From Gammaproteobacteria bacterium (lineage in GTDB: Bacteria > Pseudomonadota > Gammaproteobacteria > Pseudomonadales > Pseudohongiellaceae), in contig JAQWMX010000003.1 in NCBI GenBank assembly GCA_029246545.1, forward strand, positions 1-64,000: a stretch of DNA of 64,000 nt, in the 5' to 3' direction. Of the stretch, positions 25,932-34,839 are shown in pieces (within the stretch, counting starts at the first letter, position 1; each line of letters begins with the position of its first letter). Below the pieces are notes generated by a model. It worked only from the letters and a program-made list of their open reading frames with translations. It had not been told where the DNA came from and did no database searches. Made by a program: the position numbers and the translations under genes.

Positions 25932-25958
25932 AAGCCTCACATTGTGAGGCTTTTTTTT
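25932..25958 (+). terminator. Rho-independent terminator of the secreted-protein/MBL operon
   Basis: AAGCCTCA, loop CATTG, TGAGGCTT and an eight-T run, 28 bp after the last stop codon. Confidence 0.92.
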
Positions 25959-26002
25959 GCTAAGGGCTTTTTTTTGCGCTGCAATGCATAAATCATAAGC
26001 AT

Positions 26003-26036
26003 AAAAAAAGGAGCCAAGTGGCTCCTTTTTTGTTTT
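26003..26036 (-). terminator. Bidirectional terminator ending the hydroquinone operon
   Basis: GGAGCCA, loop AG, TGGCTCC, flanked by an A run on the left and a T run on the right. It is 14 bp beyond the thiolase stop codon on the minus strand. Confidence 0.92.
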
Positions 26037-26049
26037 CTTAAGGTGAGAG

Positions 26050-27261
26050 TTAAACTTTTTCGATAATGGTGGCAATGCCTTGTCCAACGCCTATACACAT
26101 CGTGCAAAGGGCATAGCGACCATTAGAGCGTTGTAGTTGATTCACAGCTGCGATTACTAAACGTGAACCACTGGCTCCTAAAGGATGACCTATTGATATG
26201 GCGCCACCATTTGGATTTACATGTGCAGCGTCGTCTGCAATGCCTAAATCACGAGTTACTGCGAGAGCTTGGGCTGCAAAGGCTTCATTAAGCTCTATAA
26301 CATCCATTTTATCTAAGCTTAATCCGGTTAAAGTAAGGAGCTTTTTAGTCGCTGGAGCAGGGGCAAAACCCATTATCGAAGGTGCAACTCCTGTAGTTGT
26401 TGAAGCAACTATTCTTGCACGTGGAGTTAGGCCATGTTTTTTAACGGCGGCTTCTGATGCGATGATCATTGCAGCAGCACCATCATTAATACCAGAGGCA
26501 TTACCTGCGGTTACCGTACCGTTTTCTCTGACTATAGGTCGCAATTTTGCCATAACATCCATACTGCTAAGGCGTGGGTGCTCATCAGTATCAAAGATGA
26601 TCGGATCAGCTTTTCGTTGAGGAATCGAAACCGGAGTTATTTCTTCTGCTAATCGACCTGCAGATTGTGCCTCAGCCGTTCGTTGTTGGCTTCTAACAGC
26701 AAAAGCATCTTGGTCTTCACGGCTAATAGAGAACTGGTCAGCAACGTTTTCAGCAGTTTCTGGCATAGTATCAACGCCATGCATTGCCTTTAGTTGTGGG
26801 TTGATAAAACGCCAACCCATGGTGGTATCTTCTAATTTCATAGTGCGAGCGTAAGCACTTTCTCCTTTGCCCATAACAAAGGGCGCTCGAGACATAGATT
26901 CCACACCTCCAGCAATAATCAATTCAGCTTCGCCAGATTTAATAGCTCTAGCAGCGGTAGAAACAGCATCAAGACTAGAGCCGCACAATCTATTCATTGT
27001 GGTGCCTGTCACTTCAACGGGTAAGCCCGCGAGTAATAAAGACATTCTTGCTACGTTACGATTATCTTCGCCTGCTTGATTAGCACAACCGTAGATAACA
27101 TCGTCTACTGCTTGCCAATCGACATTTGGGTTTCTTTCCATCAATGCCTTAAGGGGAACCGCACCTAGGTCATCTGCGCGAATTGAAGATAATGAGCCGC
27201 CATAGCGACCAAAAGGTGTGCGGATGGCATCGCAGATAAAAGCGTCAGTCATGTCAGTCAT
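26050..27261 (-). CDS. pcaF: 3-oxoadipyl-CoA thiolase (PcaF-like)
   Basis: A 403-residue thiolase that cleaves 3-oxoadipyl-CoA to succinyl-CoA and acetyl-CoA. It aligns along its whole length with PcaF: CDAIRTPFGRYGGSL, the nucleophilic Cys in NRLCGSSLDAV, AGGVESMSRAPFVMGK, ELNEAFAAQ, the catalytic His in GHPLGASGSRLV, and the second Cys in CTMCIGVGQG. It is the last gene of the hydroquinone operon and performs the final step. AAGGAAGC precedes ATG 27261. Ten bases separate it from the Dabb gene. Confidence 0.93.
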   Translation of the reverse strand: MTDMTDAFICDAIRTPFGRYGGSLSSIRADDLGAVPLKALMERNPNVDWQAVDDVIYGCANQAGEDNRNVARMSLLLAGLPVEVTGTTMNRLCGSSLDAVSTAARAIKSGEAELIIAGGVESMSRAPFVMGKGESAYARTMKLEDTTMGWRFINPQLKAMHGVDTMPETAENVADQFSISREDQDAFAVRSQQRTAEAQSAGRLAEEITPVSIPQRKADPIIFDTDEHPRLSSMDVMAKLRPIVRENGTVTAGNASGINDGAAAMIIASEAAVKKHGLTPRARIVASTTTGVAPSIMGFAPAPATKKLLTLTGLSLDKMDVIELNEAFAAQALAVTRDLGIADDAAHVNPNGGAISIGHPLGASGSRLVIAAVNQLQRSNGRYALCTMCIGVGQGIATIIEKV

Positions 27262-27270
27262 AATGCTTCC

Positions 27271-27564
27271 TTATATTTCATAATCAGCCATAATTCTTTC
27301 AAGTATATATGGGCCTAGATAAGCTTTAAGGTCCAGATGTAATGGGTGGTCGTTGTAGTGGGAAAGAGCATCCCAGCTTTCAAATTCAGAATACAATACA
27401 ACATCGGCAGAGCTGTCGATACGGCTTTCATCGGTATTGATCTCCAGTGTAATGAGGCCGGCAATTTGCTCACGCATCTGCTGTAATAGAGAGGCAGCAC
27501 CATCACAATATTGCTTGCTTGAGCCTGGTTTATCAACCTTCCAACACACTATATGTTTAATCAT
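27271..27564 (-). CDS. Dabb (stress-responsive A/B barrel) domain protein
   Basis: A 97-residue protein following the Dabb pattern: MIKHIVCWKV at the start, LLQQMREQIAGLITLEI, DVVLYSEFESWDALSHYNDHPLHLDL. The family forms dimeric ferredoxin-like barrels. Some members bind or modify small aromatic ligands. Its location between the Rieske protein and the thiolase suggests an accessory role in hydroquinone breakdown, but no reaction can be assigned. Confidence 0.85.
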   Translation of the reverse strand: MIKHIVCWKVDKPGSSKQYCDGAASLLQQMREQIAGLITLEINTDESRIDSSADVVLYSEFESWDALSHYNDHPLHLDLKAYLGPYILERIMADYEI

Positions 27565-27606
27565 AATTTACTTTAACTAATCTATTTAACTATTTGAAAA
27601 ATAATA

Positions 27607-27984
27607 CTAATCAGGATTTCCTATATGGGCAATGCCGTCATTAATATCGATCGGGATGATTTCCAATTTGCTACCTTGCGGCGGCCCTTCGGTACAAAAA
27701 CCATCATTTATTCTGAATTTTCCCATGTGGTGTTGGCACATAAACATAGAGCGATCTAAGTTTAGAAATTTACCTGGATCTAAGTTTAGCTTTATTTGAA
27801 AATGCGGACAGCGGTTCAAGTAGCAACGTAGGGTACCCTCATCGTTATAAATAAATACGTTAAAGGGGTACTTCGATTCAGTTGCAAAACTAACTTCTCT
27901 GGTATCACCAGGCAAAACATCATCGACTCTGCAAAGCTTTGTGCCAAAAGGTGGGGCATTTCTTTCTTCGTGCCAGCGTCTCAT
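27607..27984 (-). CDS. Rieske [2Fe-2S] domain protein
   Basis: A 125-residue soluble protein. The Rieske cluster ligands are in NRCPHF (Cys-x-His) and CQHHMGKF (Cys-x-x-His), about 20 residues apart, followed by a typical GxxxxGPP loop. There is no oxygenase catalytic domain, so it is a small ferredoxin-like carrier rather than a ring hydroxylase. In the hydroquinone operon it could reduce or reactivate a dioxygenase or support an unlinked oxygenase; this is inference. No clear ribosome site precedes ATG 27984. Confidence 0.82.
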   Translation of the reverse strand: MRRWHEERNAPPFGTKLCRVDDVLPGDTREVSFATESKYPFNVFIYNDEGTLRCYLNRCPHFQIKLNLDPGKFLNLDRSMFMCQHHMGKFRINDGFCTEGPPQGSKLEIIPIDINDGIAHIGNPD

Positions 27985-28096
27985 GAGTACGGCTATCCTG
28001 CTATTTTACTTAATTGGTCATTATAAATTGAGAACAAGCACTTTACTCAAACTTAAATTTAAGGCTCTAATTTATAAAGCGCTTATAAAAGCTGTA

Positions 28097-29158
28097 TTAG
28101 GGGCGAGTGCCGGAATATGCATTTTTTAGTAGCTCTTTAACACCTTCCAGAGTGACTTCACGCGGATTGTAATAAGGTTTAGATAGAGCAATTTCTGCTG
28201 CTTTATCTAAGTCTTCTTCTTTCATGCCAATAGCTTCAAGTGTCGTCGGTGCACCTACTTTACCTAAGAGGTCGAAAAGGGCACCAGCGGCATTATCAGG
28301 CGTAGTGTTTAAAGCCCGAGCTATAGCTTGCATGGCTTCAGGCGCATGTTCCTGATTATATTTAGTGGCATGTGGAATGATAACGGAGTGAACTTCGGCA
28401 TGGGGTAAACCAAAAGACCCACCTAAGGTGTGACACAGTTTGTGATGTATCGACATTCCTACAGTTCCTAATGCGGTTCCTGATAACCACGCGCCATACA
28501 GTGCTTTGCTTCTAGCTTCCATATTGTCCAATTCAACAACAACGACAGGCAGGCTTTCGGCTAAGGCTTTGATGCCTGATTCAGCCATTAACGAAACAAC
28601 TGGATTTCTATTTTCTGCATACAGTGCTTCAACACAATGCGCGATAGCATTAATGCCGCTAGGACCAGAAAGAAAATCAGGTAGAGTTACGGTTAATACA
28701 GGATCATAGATCACAGTTTTAGCGAGTACTTTGGTATCACGACCGGTGGTTTTTACACCATCTTCTGTAATTCCCCAAATAGGTGTCATTTCTGATCCGG
28801 CGTAGGTAGTTGGTACCACTATAGACGGTAGGCCTGTTTCCAGAGCAACAGCTTTACCTAATCCAATTGTCGAGCCACCCCCCATGCAAACACAACCATC
28901 ATTATTGTTAGCTTTGATTTCAGCCATGATGGCGTTAATAGATTCTCTAGGCACATGCATGATTGCTTGATCAAAAATGCTGCTCTCAAAATCATCACCA
29001 AGTAGCTCCTTGGTTTCTACTGCTAGATCTTTTTGAAACTCAGTAGAGATAATCATAGGCCGCTTGATATCGAGTAAAGCAACTTCTTCTGGAAGTTGCT
29101 TCATAGTGCCTGCACCAAAAATGATGCGTTGAGAATTTGGGTGGTAAACAAATTGCAT
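28097..29158 (-). CDS. maleylacetate reductase
   Basis: A 353-residue iron-containing-alcohol-dehydrogenase superfamily enzyme. It reduces maleylacetate to 3-oxoadipate with NAD(P)H. It has the nucleotide loop GGGSTIGLGKAVA, VPTTYAGSEMTPIWG, NAIAHCVEALYA and HHKLCHTLGGSFGLPHAEVHSVIIPH, all hallmarks of the MacA/TftE/HapG type. Length fits (about 350). ATG 29158 follows GAGGT. The two ring-cleavage routes in this region (hydroquinone via the dehydrogenase, hydroxyquinol via the intradiol dioxygenase) meet at its substrate. Confidence 0.93.
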   Translation of the reverse strand: MQFVYHPNSQRIIFGAGTMKQLPEEVALLDIKRPMIISTEFQKDLAVETKELLGDDFESSIFDQAIMHVPRESINAIMAEIKANNNDGCVCMGGGSTIGLGKAVALETGLPSIVVPTTYAGSEMTPIWGITEDGVKTTGRDTKVLAKTVIYDPVLTVTLPDFLSGPSGINAIAHCVEALYAENRNPVVSLMAESGIKALAESLPVVVVELDNMEARSKALYGAWLSGTALGTVGMSIHHKLCHTLGGSFGLPHAEVHSVIIPHATKYNQEHAPEAMQAIARALNTTPDNAAGALFDLLGKVGAPTTLEAIGMKEEDLDKAAEIALSKPYYNPREVTLEGVKELLKNAYSGTRP

Positions 29159-29221
29159 TATGCTTTTACCTCAGTACCATTCGTATTGTGATAGCTCTTT
29201 ACGCTTACAATATTTACAGAT

Positions 29222-30691
29222 TTATCTTGGATAGAATGGTGGAATCTTAGCGTCGACATTAACCCAGACAGATTTAGCGACAGTGTATTCACGCATTGCT
29301 TCAAATCCCATTTCACGCCCATAACCTGATCGGCCAACACCACCAAACGGGCTTGCAGGATTTACACGTTTGTAACAGTTTATCCAGACCATACCGGCAT
29401 GAATTTCGCGAGCAAATTTATGTGCTCGAGAAATATTACTGGTCCATAAGCCGCTACCTAATCCATACTCTGTTGCATTAGCCAGCTCCATTGCTTCTTC
29501 ATCAGTTTTGAAAGTAGTAACAACAACAAACGGACCAAAGACTTCCTCATGGAAGACTCTATCTGTTGGTTTACACCGAACGATTGTCGGCAATACAAAG
29601 CAGCCTTTCTTCAGTGTCTCGTCATCGGGCTGATGCCCACCAGTTAAGAATTCACCACCTTGTTCTTTAGCGATTTCGCAATAACTTAATACAGTATCAA
29701 GATGACGCTGTGAAGTTAGCGGGCCCATCTCAGTAGCTGGATCAGTTGGATCACCGACTTTGATGCTTTTAGCTAAAGCGGTGAATTTTTCTAGAAATTC
29801 ATCAACAACATTTTCGTGAATAATCAAACGTGAGCCAGCAATACATGCTTGACCTTGGTTATGGAAAATAGCAAATGCAGAACCACCTACAGCGGCAGGA
29901 ATGTTGGCATCTTCAAAAATAATGTTGGCACCTTTGCCACCTAATTCTAATTGTACTTTCTTAATGGTTTTTGCCGAAGCTTCAATAATTTTTTCGCCGA
30001 CAGGAGTGGAGCCTGTAAAGCAAATTTTCCCTATATCCTCATGTTCCGCCATATGTTGACCAGCAATTCGGCCTTTACCAACAAGAACATTTACGACACC
30101 AGCGGGAATGCCAACTTCCATCATTAGGTCAGCAATTCTTAAAGTAGAAAGAGGTGTAAGTTCAGCAGGTTTAATCACAACCGTATTACCAGAAGCAAGG
30201 GCAGGGGCCATTTTCCAACTAGTAAACATTAAGGGGAAATTCCAAGGAACGATTTGCCCTACAACACCAATCGGCTGACGTTCCATATAGTTTAAGAAGC
30301 CAGCTTCGACTGGAATGACCGAGCCTTCTAATTTATCGGCCATACCGCCGAAATAACGGAAGCAATATGCAGTACGTTTTACATCCAAGTTGCGAGTGTC
30401 GCGAATAGGATGGCCTGTATCCATAGTTTCAATTTGCGCGAGTTCTTCTGCATTTTCATCAATTGCATCTGCCAGTTTCAATAAATAATGGCCACGCTCA
30501 GAAGCGCTAATAGCTTTCCATTCGACGAGAGCAGCTTTGGCAGCAGCAACCGCTTTATCGACATCCGCTTCTGTAGCTTCTGCGATTTTAGTAATCAGGG
30601 AATTGTCATAAGGATTCAAAACATCAATAGTAGTCCCAGCTTCGCCGTCAACCCATTCACCGTTAATTAGTAATTTGTCGATAATTTTCAT
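29222..30691 (-). CDS. aldehyde dehydrogenase, probable 4-hydroxymuconic semialdehyde dehydrogenase
   Basis: A 489-residue NAD(P)+-dependent aldehyde dehydrogenase. It has PWNFPLMFTSWKMAPALASGNTVVIKP, LELGGKGANI with the general-base Glu, and the catalytic Cys in NQGQACIAGSR (about residue 285). Length and operon position (between the two-subunit hydroquinone dioxygenase and maleylacetate reductase) match HapF/PnpE, which oxidises 4-hydroxymuconic semialdehyde to maleylacetate. By sequence alone it could be any betaine-aldehyde-type ALDH, so the specific assignment rests on context. A terminator hairpin lies just upstream at 30714-30749. Confidence 0.85.
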   Translation of the reverse strand: MKIIDKLLINGEWVDGEAGTTIDVLNPYDNSLITKIAEATEADVDKAVAAAKAALVEWKAISASERGHYLLKLADAIDENAEELAQIETMDTGHPIRDTRNLDVKRTAYCFRYFGGMADKLEGSVIPVEAGFLNYMERQPIGVVGQIVPWNFPLMFTSWKMAPALASGNTVVIKPAELTPLSTLRIADLMMEVGIPAGVVNVLVGKGRIAGQHMAEHEDIGKICFTGSTPVGEKIIEASAKTIKKVQLELGGKGANIIFEDANIPAAVGGSAFAIFHNQGQACIAGSRLIIHENVVDEFLEKFTALAKSIKVGDPTDPATEMGPLTSQRHLDTVLSYCEIAKEQGGEFLTGGHQPDDETLKKGCFVLPTIVRCKPTDRVFHEEVFGPFVVVTTFKTDEEAMELANATEYGLGSGLWTSNISRAHKFAREIHAGMVWINCYKRVNPASPFGGVGRSGYGREMGFEAMREYTVAKSVWVNVDAKIPPFYPR

Positions 30692-30713
30692 ATTGTTCCA
30701 AGCTTATTTGTTG

Positions 30714-30749
30714 AGAAAAAAAGCTGCTGCCCAGAATTGAGCAGCAGCT
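30714..30749 (-). terminator. Rho-independent terminator inside the hydroquinone operon
   Basis: AGCTGCTGC (30722-30730) and GCAGCAGCT (30741-30749) form a perfect 9-bp GC-rich stem with a 10-nt loop. On the minus strand it is followed by a run of seven U. It lies between the dioxygenase large-subunit stop and the aldehyde dehydrogenase start. Confidence 0.88.
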
Positions 30750-30788
30750 ATTAGAAGTAAAGAACTTAACTACTAGTAATAAGAGGTA

Positions 30789-31763
30789 TTAAAACTCAAC
30801 GCCTACCCTAGGTACAGTCCCGTTTTTAATTTTTTCCAATATTTCTGGTGAGCCATTTTCCCATACGACCAACATTGAACGTTTAGGAGAGAAGCCTTGG
30901 TGACGGATGTCGGCAGGCATACAGGCAACATCACCAGCGCGCATCACTAAAGAGGCACGAGGCTTGCTGCTTTTCCCATCTTTAATTTCCCAGATAATTT
31001 CATCGGAAACCTGCACGAACCATTCAACACGGTCATTACCGTGCTCTACAGGAAGAATGAATTCTTCAGAAGTAGGGCAGAGCAGGCTTTGCTTACAGAC
31101 AGAAACAATCGATGGATTCCAGGTTTCAACAGATCTTGATAGATGTGCCCAAAGGTTAAAACCATGAATCTGATCTTCGAATCCAGGCTCTGCTTCAACC
31201 ACAGGTTGTGACTGGTCAACATCTTGAAAGTGACGGTTGACAGTATAGCCAGTTTCATCAGAACGAATCTCGGTGTCACCAGGAATGCCGATCATGCGTT
31301 GGGCAACTTGGCGTTTGCGTGAAATCGCCTCATCATTGTTACCATTTTTTGGTCCCCAAGCAGTGCCGGTTTCCTGTGGCGCGGCAAAAGGATCGAAGCC
31401 TTCTATGGTCCAGTCAGCAAGCATAGCTTGAAAGACTTCCATTAATTCTTCTGAAGGGAAGTTTTCCATGAAATCTTTGTCATTATTAATATATTCTTCG
31501 TTGTGAGAACCAATAAATAGATCAACGTTACCGTAATGGTTCATGGTACCAAAAACTGAATCGAAGTTTACGGTGCCGTAGAAGAAACCCCATGCAACAT
31601 CACGCATAAGTGCTTTTAAGTAGGCATCGATTGGCATCACATATTCACCATCCGGATAGTCGATATAAGCGAAATACTCGTCACGGCGAAAGTTGAAGCT
31701 GCCGACGGGAAAGTCTTGATAACCAGTTTGTTCGTTGTTTACTGCAGCTGTTAGATCTGTCAT
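30789..31763 (-). CDS. hydroquinone 1,2-dioxygenase large subunit (PnpD/HapD-like)
   Basis: 324 residues. The C-terminal cupin-like half has His241-x-Asn243-x3-Glu247 (VEHGNDRVEW) and His288 (DIRHQG). As I recall, the PnpCD structure binds Fe through His256, Asn258, Glu262 and His303. The spacing here (+2, +6, +47) is identical. The enzyme cleaves hydroquinone to 4-hydroxymuconic semialdehyde, using Fe(II) and O2, as a heterotetramer with the small subunit encoded 68 bp upstream. Length is slightly shorter than PnpD (about 339). AGGAT precedes the ATG. This assignment fixes the substrate of the whole operon. Confidence 0.9.
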   Translation of the reverse strand: MTDLTAAVNNEQTGYQDFPVGSFNFRRDEYFAYIDYPDGEYVMPIDAYLKALMRDVAWGFFYGTVNFDSVFGTMNHYGNVDLFIGSHNEEYINNDKDFMENFPSEELMEVFQAMLADWTIEGFDPFAAPQETGTAWGPKNGNNDEAISRKRQVAQRMIGIPGDTEIRSDETGYTVNRHFQDVDQSQPVVEAEPGFEDQIHGFNLWAHLSRSVETWNPSIVSVCKQSLLCPTSEEFILPVEHGNDRVEWFVQVSDEIIWEIKDGKSSKPRASLVMRAGDVACMPADIRHQGFSPKRSMLVVWENGSPEILEKIKNGTVPRVGVEF

Positions 31764-31831
31764 TGTGATAATCCTATTTTTCTATCGTTATATATTGTTA
31801 ATGTATGCTTTTGATAAATAAAGTCAATAGC

Positions 31832-32332
31832 TTACGTTAGGCATATCTCTGGCCATTTCTCGTTAGACTCATCACCTAAAATAGCCTGAAAAACTAAAGT
31901 AGCCGGCTTGGCGGATTTAAAGGAATAAGCTGTTTTTTCTGGTAATAACGCCTGATGACCACGACTTAAAGTAATCTTACCCATATATTGTCCAGCAGGC
32001 TTATCATCCAAACGGAAAGAGCCGTCTTTTTCATCATCAATAAAGCTGGTGTCATCCATTTTTATGTAGTGAACTTCAATGTCATAGTCAAAAGCGATGG
32101 CAAACTCGTCATGTGAACAGGTATACCATGGTGATTCACCTTCAGCTTTACACGATTCAATTGTATAGACTAAGTTTTTTGCTACCACGACGCGTTCGTA
32201 GGGTGCATATTTAGAAGCAACCTCATAGACGTTAGAAAAGACATAGTCTTTTATGTTGCCGGCAATCATCTGTACGCCGCCTTTATTGAAATTATCGATA
32301 GACGCAAACGTTGTTTTATATTCCACAGACAT
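31832..32332 (-). CDS. hydroquinone 1,2-dioxygenase small subunit (PnpC/HapC-like)
   Basis: 166 residues, matching the expected 18-kDa small subunit. It carries the conserved stretch GGVQMIAGNIKDYVFSNVYE and APYERVVVAKN, then EGESPWYTCSHDEFAIA, and ends with RGHQALLPEKTAYSF. The small subunit packs against the catalytic subunit and contributes to the substrate pocket in PnpCD. First gene of the seven-gene minus-strand operon. Ribosome site AGGAGA. The control region with three GAAC half-sites lies about 210 bp upstream of its start. Confidence 0.88.
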   Translation of the reverse strand: MSVEYKTTFASIDNFNKGGVQMIAGNIKDYVFSNVYEVASKYAPYERVVVAKNLVYTIESCKAEGESPWYTCSHDEFAIAFDYDIEVHYIKMDDTSFIDDEKDGSFRLDDKPAGQYMGKITLSRGHQALLPEKTAYSFKSAKPATLVFQAILGDESNEKWPEICLT

Positions 32333-32533
32333 GCTTATCTCCTGTATTAAATTTTGTAGTTACTAAATTATTCACTTACTTAATTGTACTTACTTAGTTG
32401 ATCTTGCACAGTTGTTAATACTTAAAAGTTACTGCAATGTTCTGCTTAACCTAATCCAGTCGAAGCTGTAATGCATTGATAGGGATCAACTTTGACCTTT
32501 TTCAGTTCTTTAGAGCAATTTAGCCTTACTTTC

Positions 32534-32576
32534 TTGACAAAGTTCATATAGCGAACTAATGTGGGCCATTGCGAAC
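32534..32576 (+). promoter_or_regulatory. Promoter of the IclR gene overlapping an IclR-type operator (GTTC-N7-GAAC-N16-GAAC)
   Basis: TTGACA at 32534-32539 and TAATGT at 32557-32562 are 17 bp apart, a good sigma-70 promoter reading into the regulator. Between them GTTC (32542-32545) and GAAC (32553-32556) form an inverted repeat, and a third half-site GAAC at 32573-32576 repeats GCGAACT exactly 20 bp after the second. The palindrome plus a direct repeat two helical turns away is the layout described for PcaU/PobR operators. The site would let the regulator repress itself and control the divergent dioxygenase operon. Confidence 0.75.
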
Positions 32577-32597
32577 TTAATAAAGAGATGATCCTAA

Positions 32598-33404
32598 ATG
32601 GACTCAAATATGTCAAGTGAAATCGGGACTGAAAGTAAGGATTATGTTACCTCATTAGCCCGTGGATTGGCAGTTATTCGCTGTTTCGATAAAGACCGAT
32701 GTAAGCTCAGTTTAACCGAGGTTGCCAAATATACTGATTTAGCACGAGCCACGGCCAGAAGGTTTTTACATACTTTACATGCTTTGGGTTATGTGGAAAC
32801 CGACGGTAAGCTTTTCTGGCTATCCCCAAAAGTATTAAATTTAGGCTTTGCCTATCTGAGCTCTCAGCCCTTAGTTGAGTTGATACAGCCTTATATCAGA
32901 GAGGTTAGTGATAAGACTTGTGAGTCCTGTTCCGTCTCAGTACTTGATTTGCCCGATATTGTTTATATTGCCAGGAGTCTAACTCAGCAAATTATGTCCG
33001 TGAGTCTGCATATTGGGGCGCGCTTATCTGCAATCAGCACATCGATGGGAAGAGTCTTACTGGCTGGGATGTCGGATGTTGAAATTGAAAATTTTATTAG
33101 ATCAAATTCAGTAGAAAAATATACAAAACATACACTTACAGATTATATCTCTATTTTAGATAAAGTAATGTTAGCAAGAAAGCAAGGCTACTCGGTAGTT
33201 AATCAAGAGCTAGAAATTGGTCTGTGTTCTGTGTCAGTGCCTATTCTAAATAAAGCGGGGAAAGCGCTTGCTGCGATCAATATCAGTTCGCAAACTCAAA
33301 AAATGGATAAGAAGCGTTTAAGGGAAGAATTAATACCGAACTTGCAAGCAGCAGCTAAGAAAATTTCTGAAGTGCTGCCTGCAGATGAGAGATTGTTATT
33401 CTAG
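32598..33404 (+). CDS. IclR-family regulator (PcaR/PcaU/PobR type)
   Basis: 268 residues. The N-terminal winged helix-turn-helix (about 18-85) begins YVTSLARGLAVIRCF, the signature opening of the beta-ketoadipate-pathway IclR regulators, with LSLTEVAKYTDLARATARRFLHTL as the HTH. The C-terminal ligand domain (about 95-260) has SVSLHIGARLSAISTSMGRVLLA and LEIGLCSVSVPI. The probable effector is a pathway metabolite such as 3-oxoadipate or hydroquinone; this is inference. It is divergent from the hydroquinone dioxygenase operon and ends 2 bp short of the convergent CoA-transferase stop. Confidence 0.9.
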   Translation: MDSNMSSEIGTESKDYVTSLARGLAVIRCFDKDRCKLSLTEVAKYTDLARATARRFLHTLHALGYVETDGKLFWLSPKVLNLGFAYLSSQPLVELIQPYIREVSDKTCESCSVSVLDLPDIVYIARSLTQQIMSVSLHIGARLSAISTSMGRVLLAGMSDVEIENFIRSNSVEKYTKHTLTDYISILDKVMLARKQGYSVVNQELEIGLCSVSVPILNKAGKALAAINISSQTQKMDKKRLREELIPNLQAAAKKISEVLPADERLLF

Positions 33405-33406
33405 GA

Positions 33407-34756
33407 TTAGTCTTCTAAAGCCACTCGGTAGTTTGCAGTGGTTTTTTCAGCAATTTCTTCAAGGCTTGAGCCTGGCATTACTTTAACCAGCACAATTTCA
33501 CCTTCGATGAACCGGAACATAGCTAGTTCTGTGATGACTACATCAACCACACCAAGAGCAGTTAAAGGCAGTGCGCAGGAAGGCACGATTTTAGGTGCAC
33601 CGTCTCGGCTGGTATGAGTCATAGTAACAATCAGGAGCTTGGAGCCGGAAGATAGGTCCATCGCACCACCGACACCCAACAAAGGTTTACCAGGTACTGC
33701 CCAATTGGCCAAATTGGCAGCTTCATCAACTTCTAAGCCTCCAATGACGGATACATCAACATGTCCGCCTCTGATCATGCCAAATGAAGCGCATGAATCA
33801 AAATAACTAGCCCCAGGCAATTCGCTAACCGGCATTTTCCCGGCATTTACTGGGTAATCCATAGCACCGCCAGAATCAGGACGTGGCCCAACTCCAAGCA
33901 TGCCATTTTCGGTGTGCATGAATATGCCGTGCTCAGGTGTAATTAAATCAGCTACCAGTGTTGGTATGCCTATACCAAGGTTTACGACATCGCCAGGGTT
34001 GAGCTCTGCTAAAGCAGCTTTTGCTATATTCATGCGAGATTCACCAACATTATCGCTTTTAGGAGGAACTGAAGCAGAAGAGCCAAGGTCTTCTATAGTT
34101 AGTTCAGCTTCTACTAAAAAATCCACAAAACATCCTTGAGTATGAATAAAATTGGGATCTAGTTCGCCAATTGGCACAATTTCTTCAACTTCAGCAATAA
34201 CAACTGTTGCTGCAGTTGCAGCCGCTTGGTTGAAGTTGTTCTCAGTCATGCGATATTGCAAATTTCCGGCGGTATCTGCTTTCCAAGCTCGAATTAAAGC
34301 GACTTCGCCATAAAGAGGTGGAATTAGTACCATGTCTTTGCCGTCGATATTCCGCGTTTCTCGGCCTTCAGCCAATACAGTGCCAGCAGAGGTCGGTGTG
34401 AAGAACCCACCAAGACCAGCACCACCAGCTCGCATAGCTTCACAAAGTGTACCTTGAGGTAATAATTCAACTTCTAATTCTCCGGCTTGAGATGCTTTAA
34501 CAGCTTCAGGGTTGCTAGTGAAGAAAGAACCAATAGCTTTTTTTAGCTGACCATTGCGTAGCAACCGCCCGCCACCTAGACCTGGCTCACCGACATTGTT
34601 GCCAACATAAGTGAGATTTTTCACATCTGTTTCAGCAATAGCATTCAATAAATGCACCGGATTTCCCGTCATGCCGAATCCGCCGACGATTAAGGTATCT
34701 CCATTAGAGACTTTAGTAGCAGCTTCTTCTAGAGTAATTTGTGGCACTACCTTCAT
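33407..34756 (-). CDS. fused 3-oxoacid CoA-transferase (alpha+beta), probable 3-oxoadipate CoA-transferase
   Basis: 449 residues. The first half (1-230) is a subunit-A domain ([31 protein letters not shown], [13 protein letters not shown]). The second half is a subunit-B domain with the catalytic Glu in [10 protein letters not shown]. Fusion of A and B in one chain occurs in eukaryotic SCOT and some bacteria. The typical proteobacterial PcaI and PcaJ are separate. In this regulon it would transfer CoA from succinyl-CoA to 3-oxoadipate, supplying the thiolase at 26050. Ribosome site GAGGAAAT. Same operon as the dioxygenase 83 bp upstream. Confidence 0.9.
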   Translation of the reverse strand: MKVVPQITLEEAATKVSNGDTLIVGGFGMTGNPVHLLNAIAETDVKNLTYVGNNVGEPGLGGGRLLRNGQLKKAIGSFFTSNPEAVKASQAGELEVELLPQGTLCEAMRAGGAGLGGFFTPTSAGTVLAEGRETRNIDGKDMVLIPPLYGEVALIRAWKADTAGNLQYRMTENNFNQAAATAATVVIAEVEEIVPIGELDPNFIHTQGCFVDFLVEAELTIEDLGSSASVPPKSDNVGESRMNIAKAALAELNPGDVVNLGIGIPTLVADLITPEHGIFMHTENGMLGVGPRPDSGGAMDYPVNAGKMPVSELPGASYFDSCASFGMIRGGHVDVSVIGGLEVDEAANLANWAVPGKPLLGVGGAMDLSSGSKLLIVTMTHTSRDGAPKIVPSCALPLTALGVVDVVITELAMFRFIEGEIVLVKVMPGSSLEEIAEKTTANYRVALED

Positions 34757-34839
34757 ATTTCCTCGCTTAAATAGATTAAAATACTATTTTTTAACTACCG
34801 ATTTTCAGTGCTTACAGAGATAGTTTGTCTGATTAAGTG

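Noticed and set aside
26198-26620. 140-codon plus-strand frame opposite the thiolase
   Set aside because: It is a shadow of the PcaF gene with no family match and no ribosome site.
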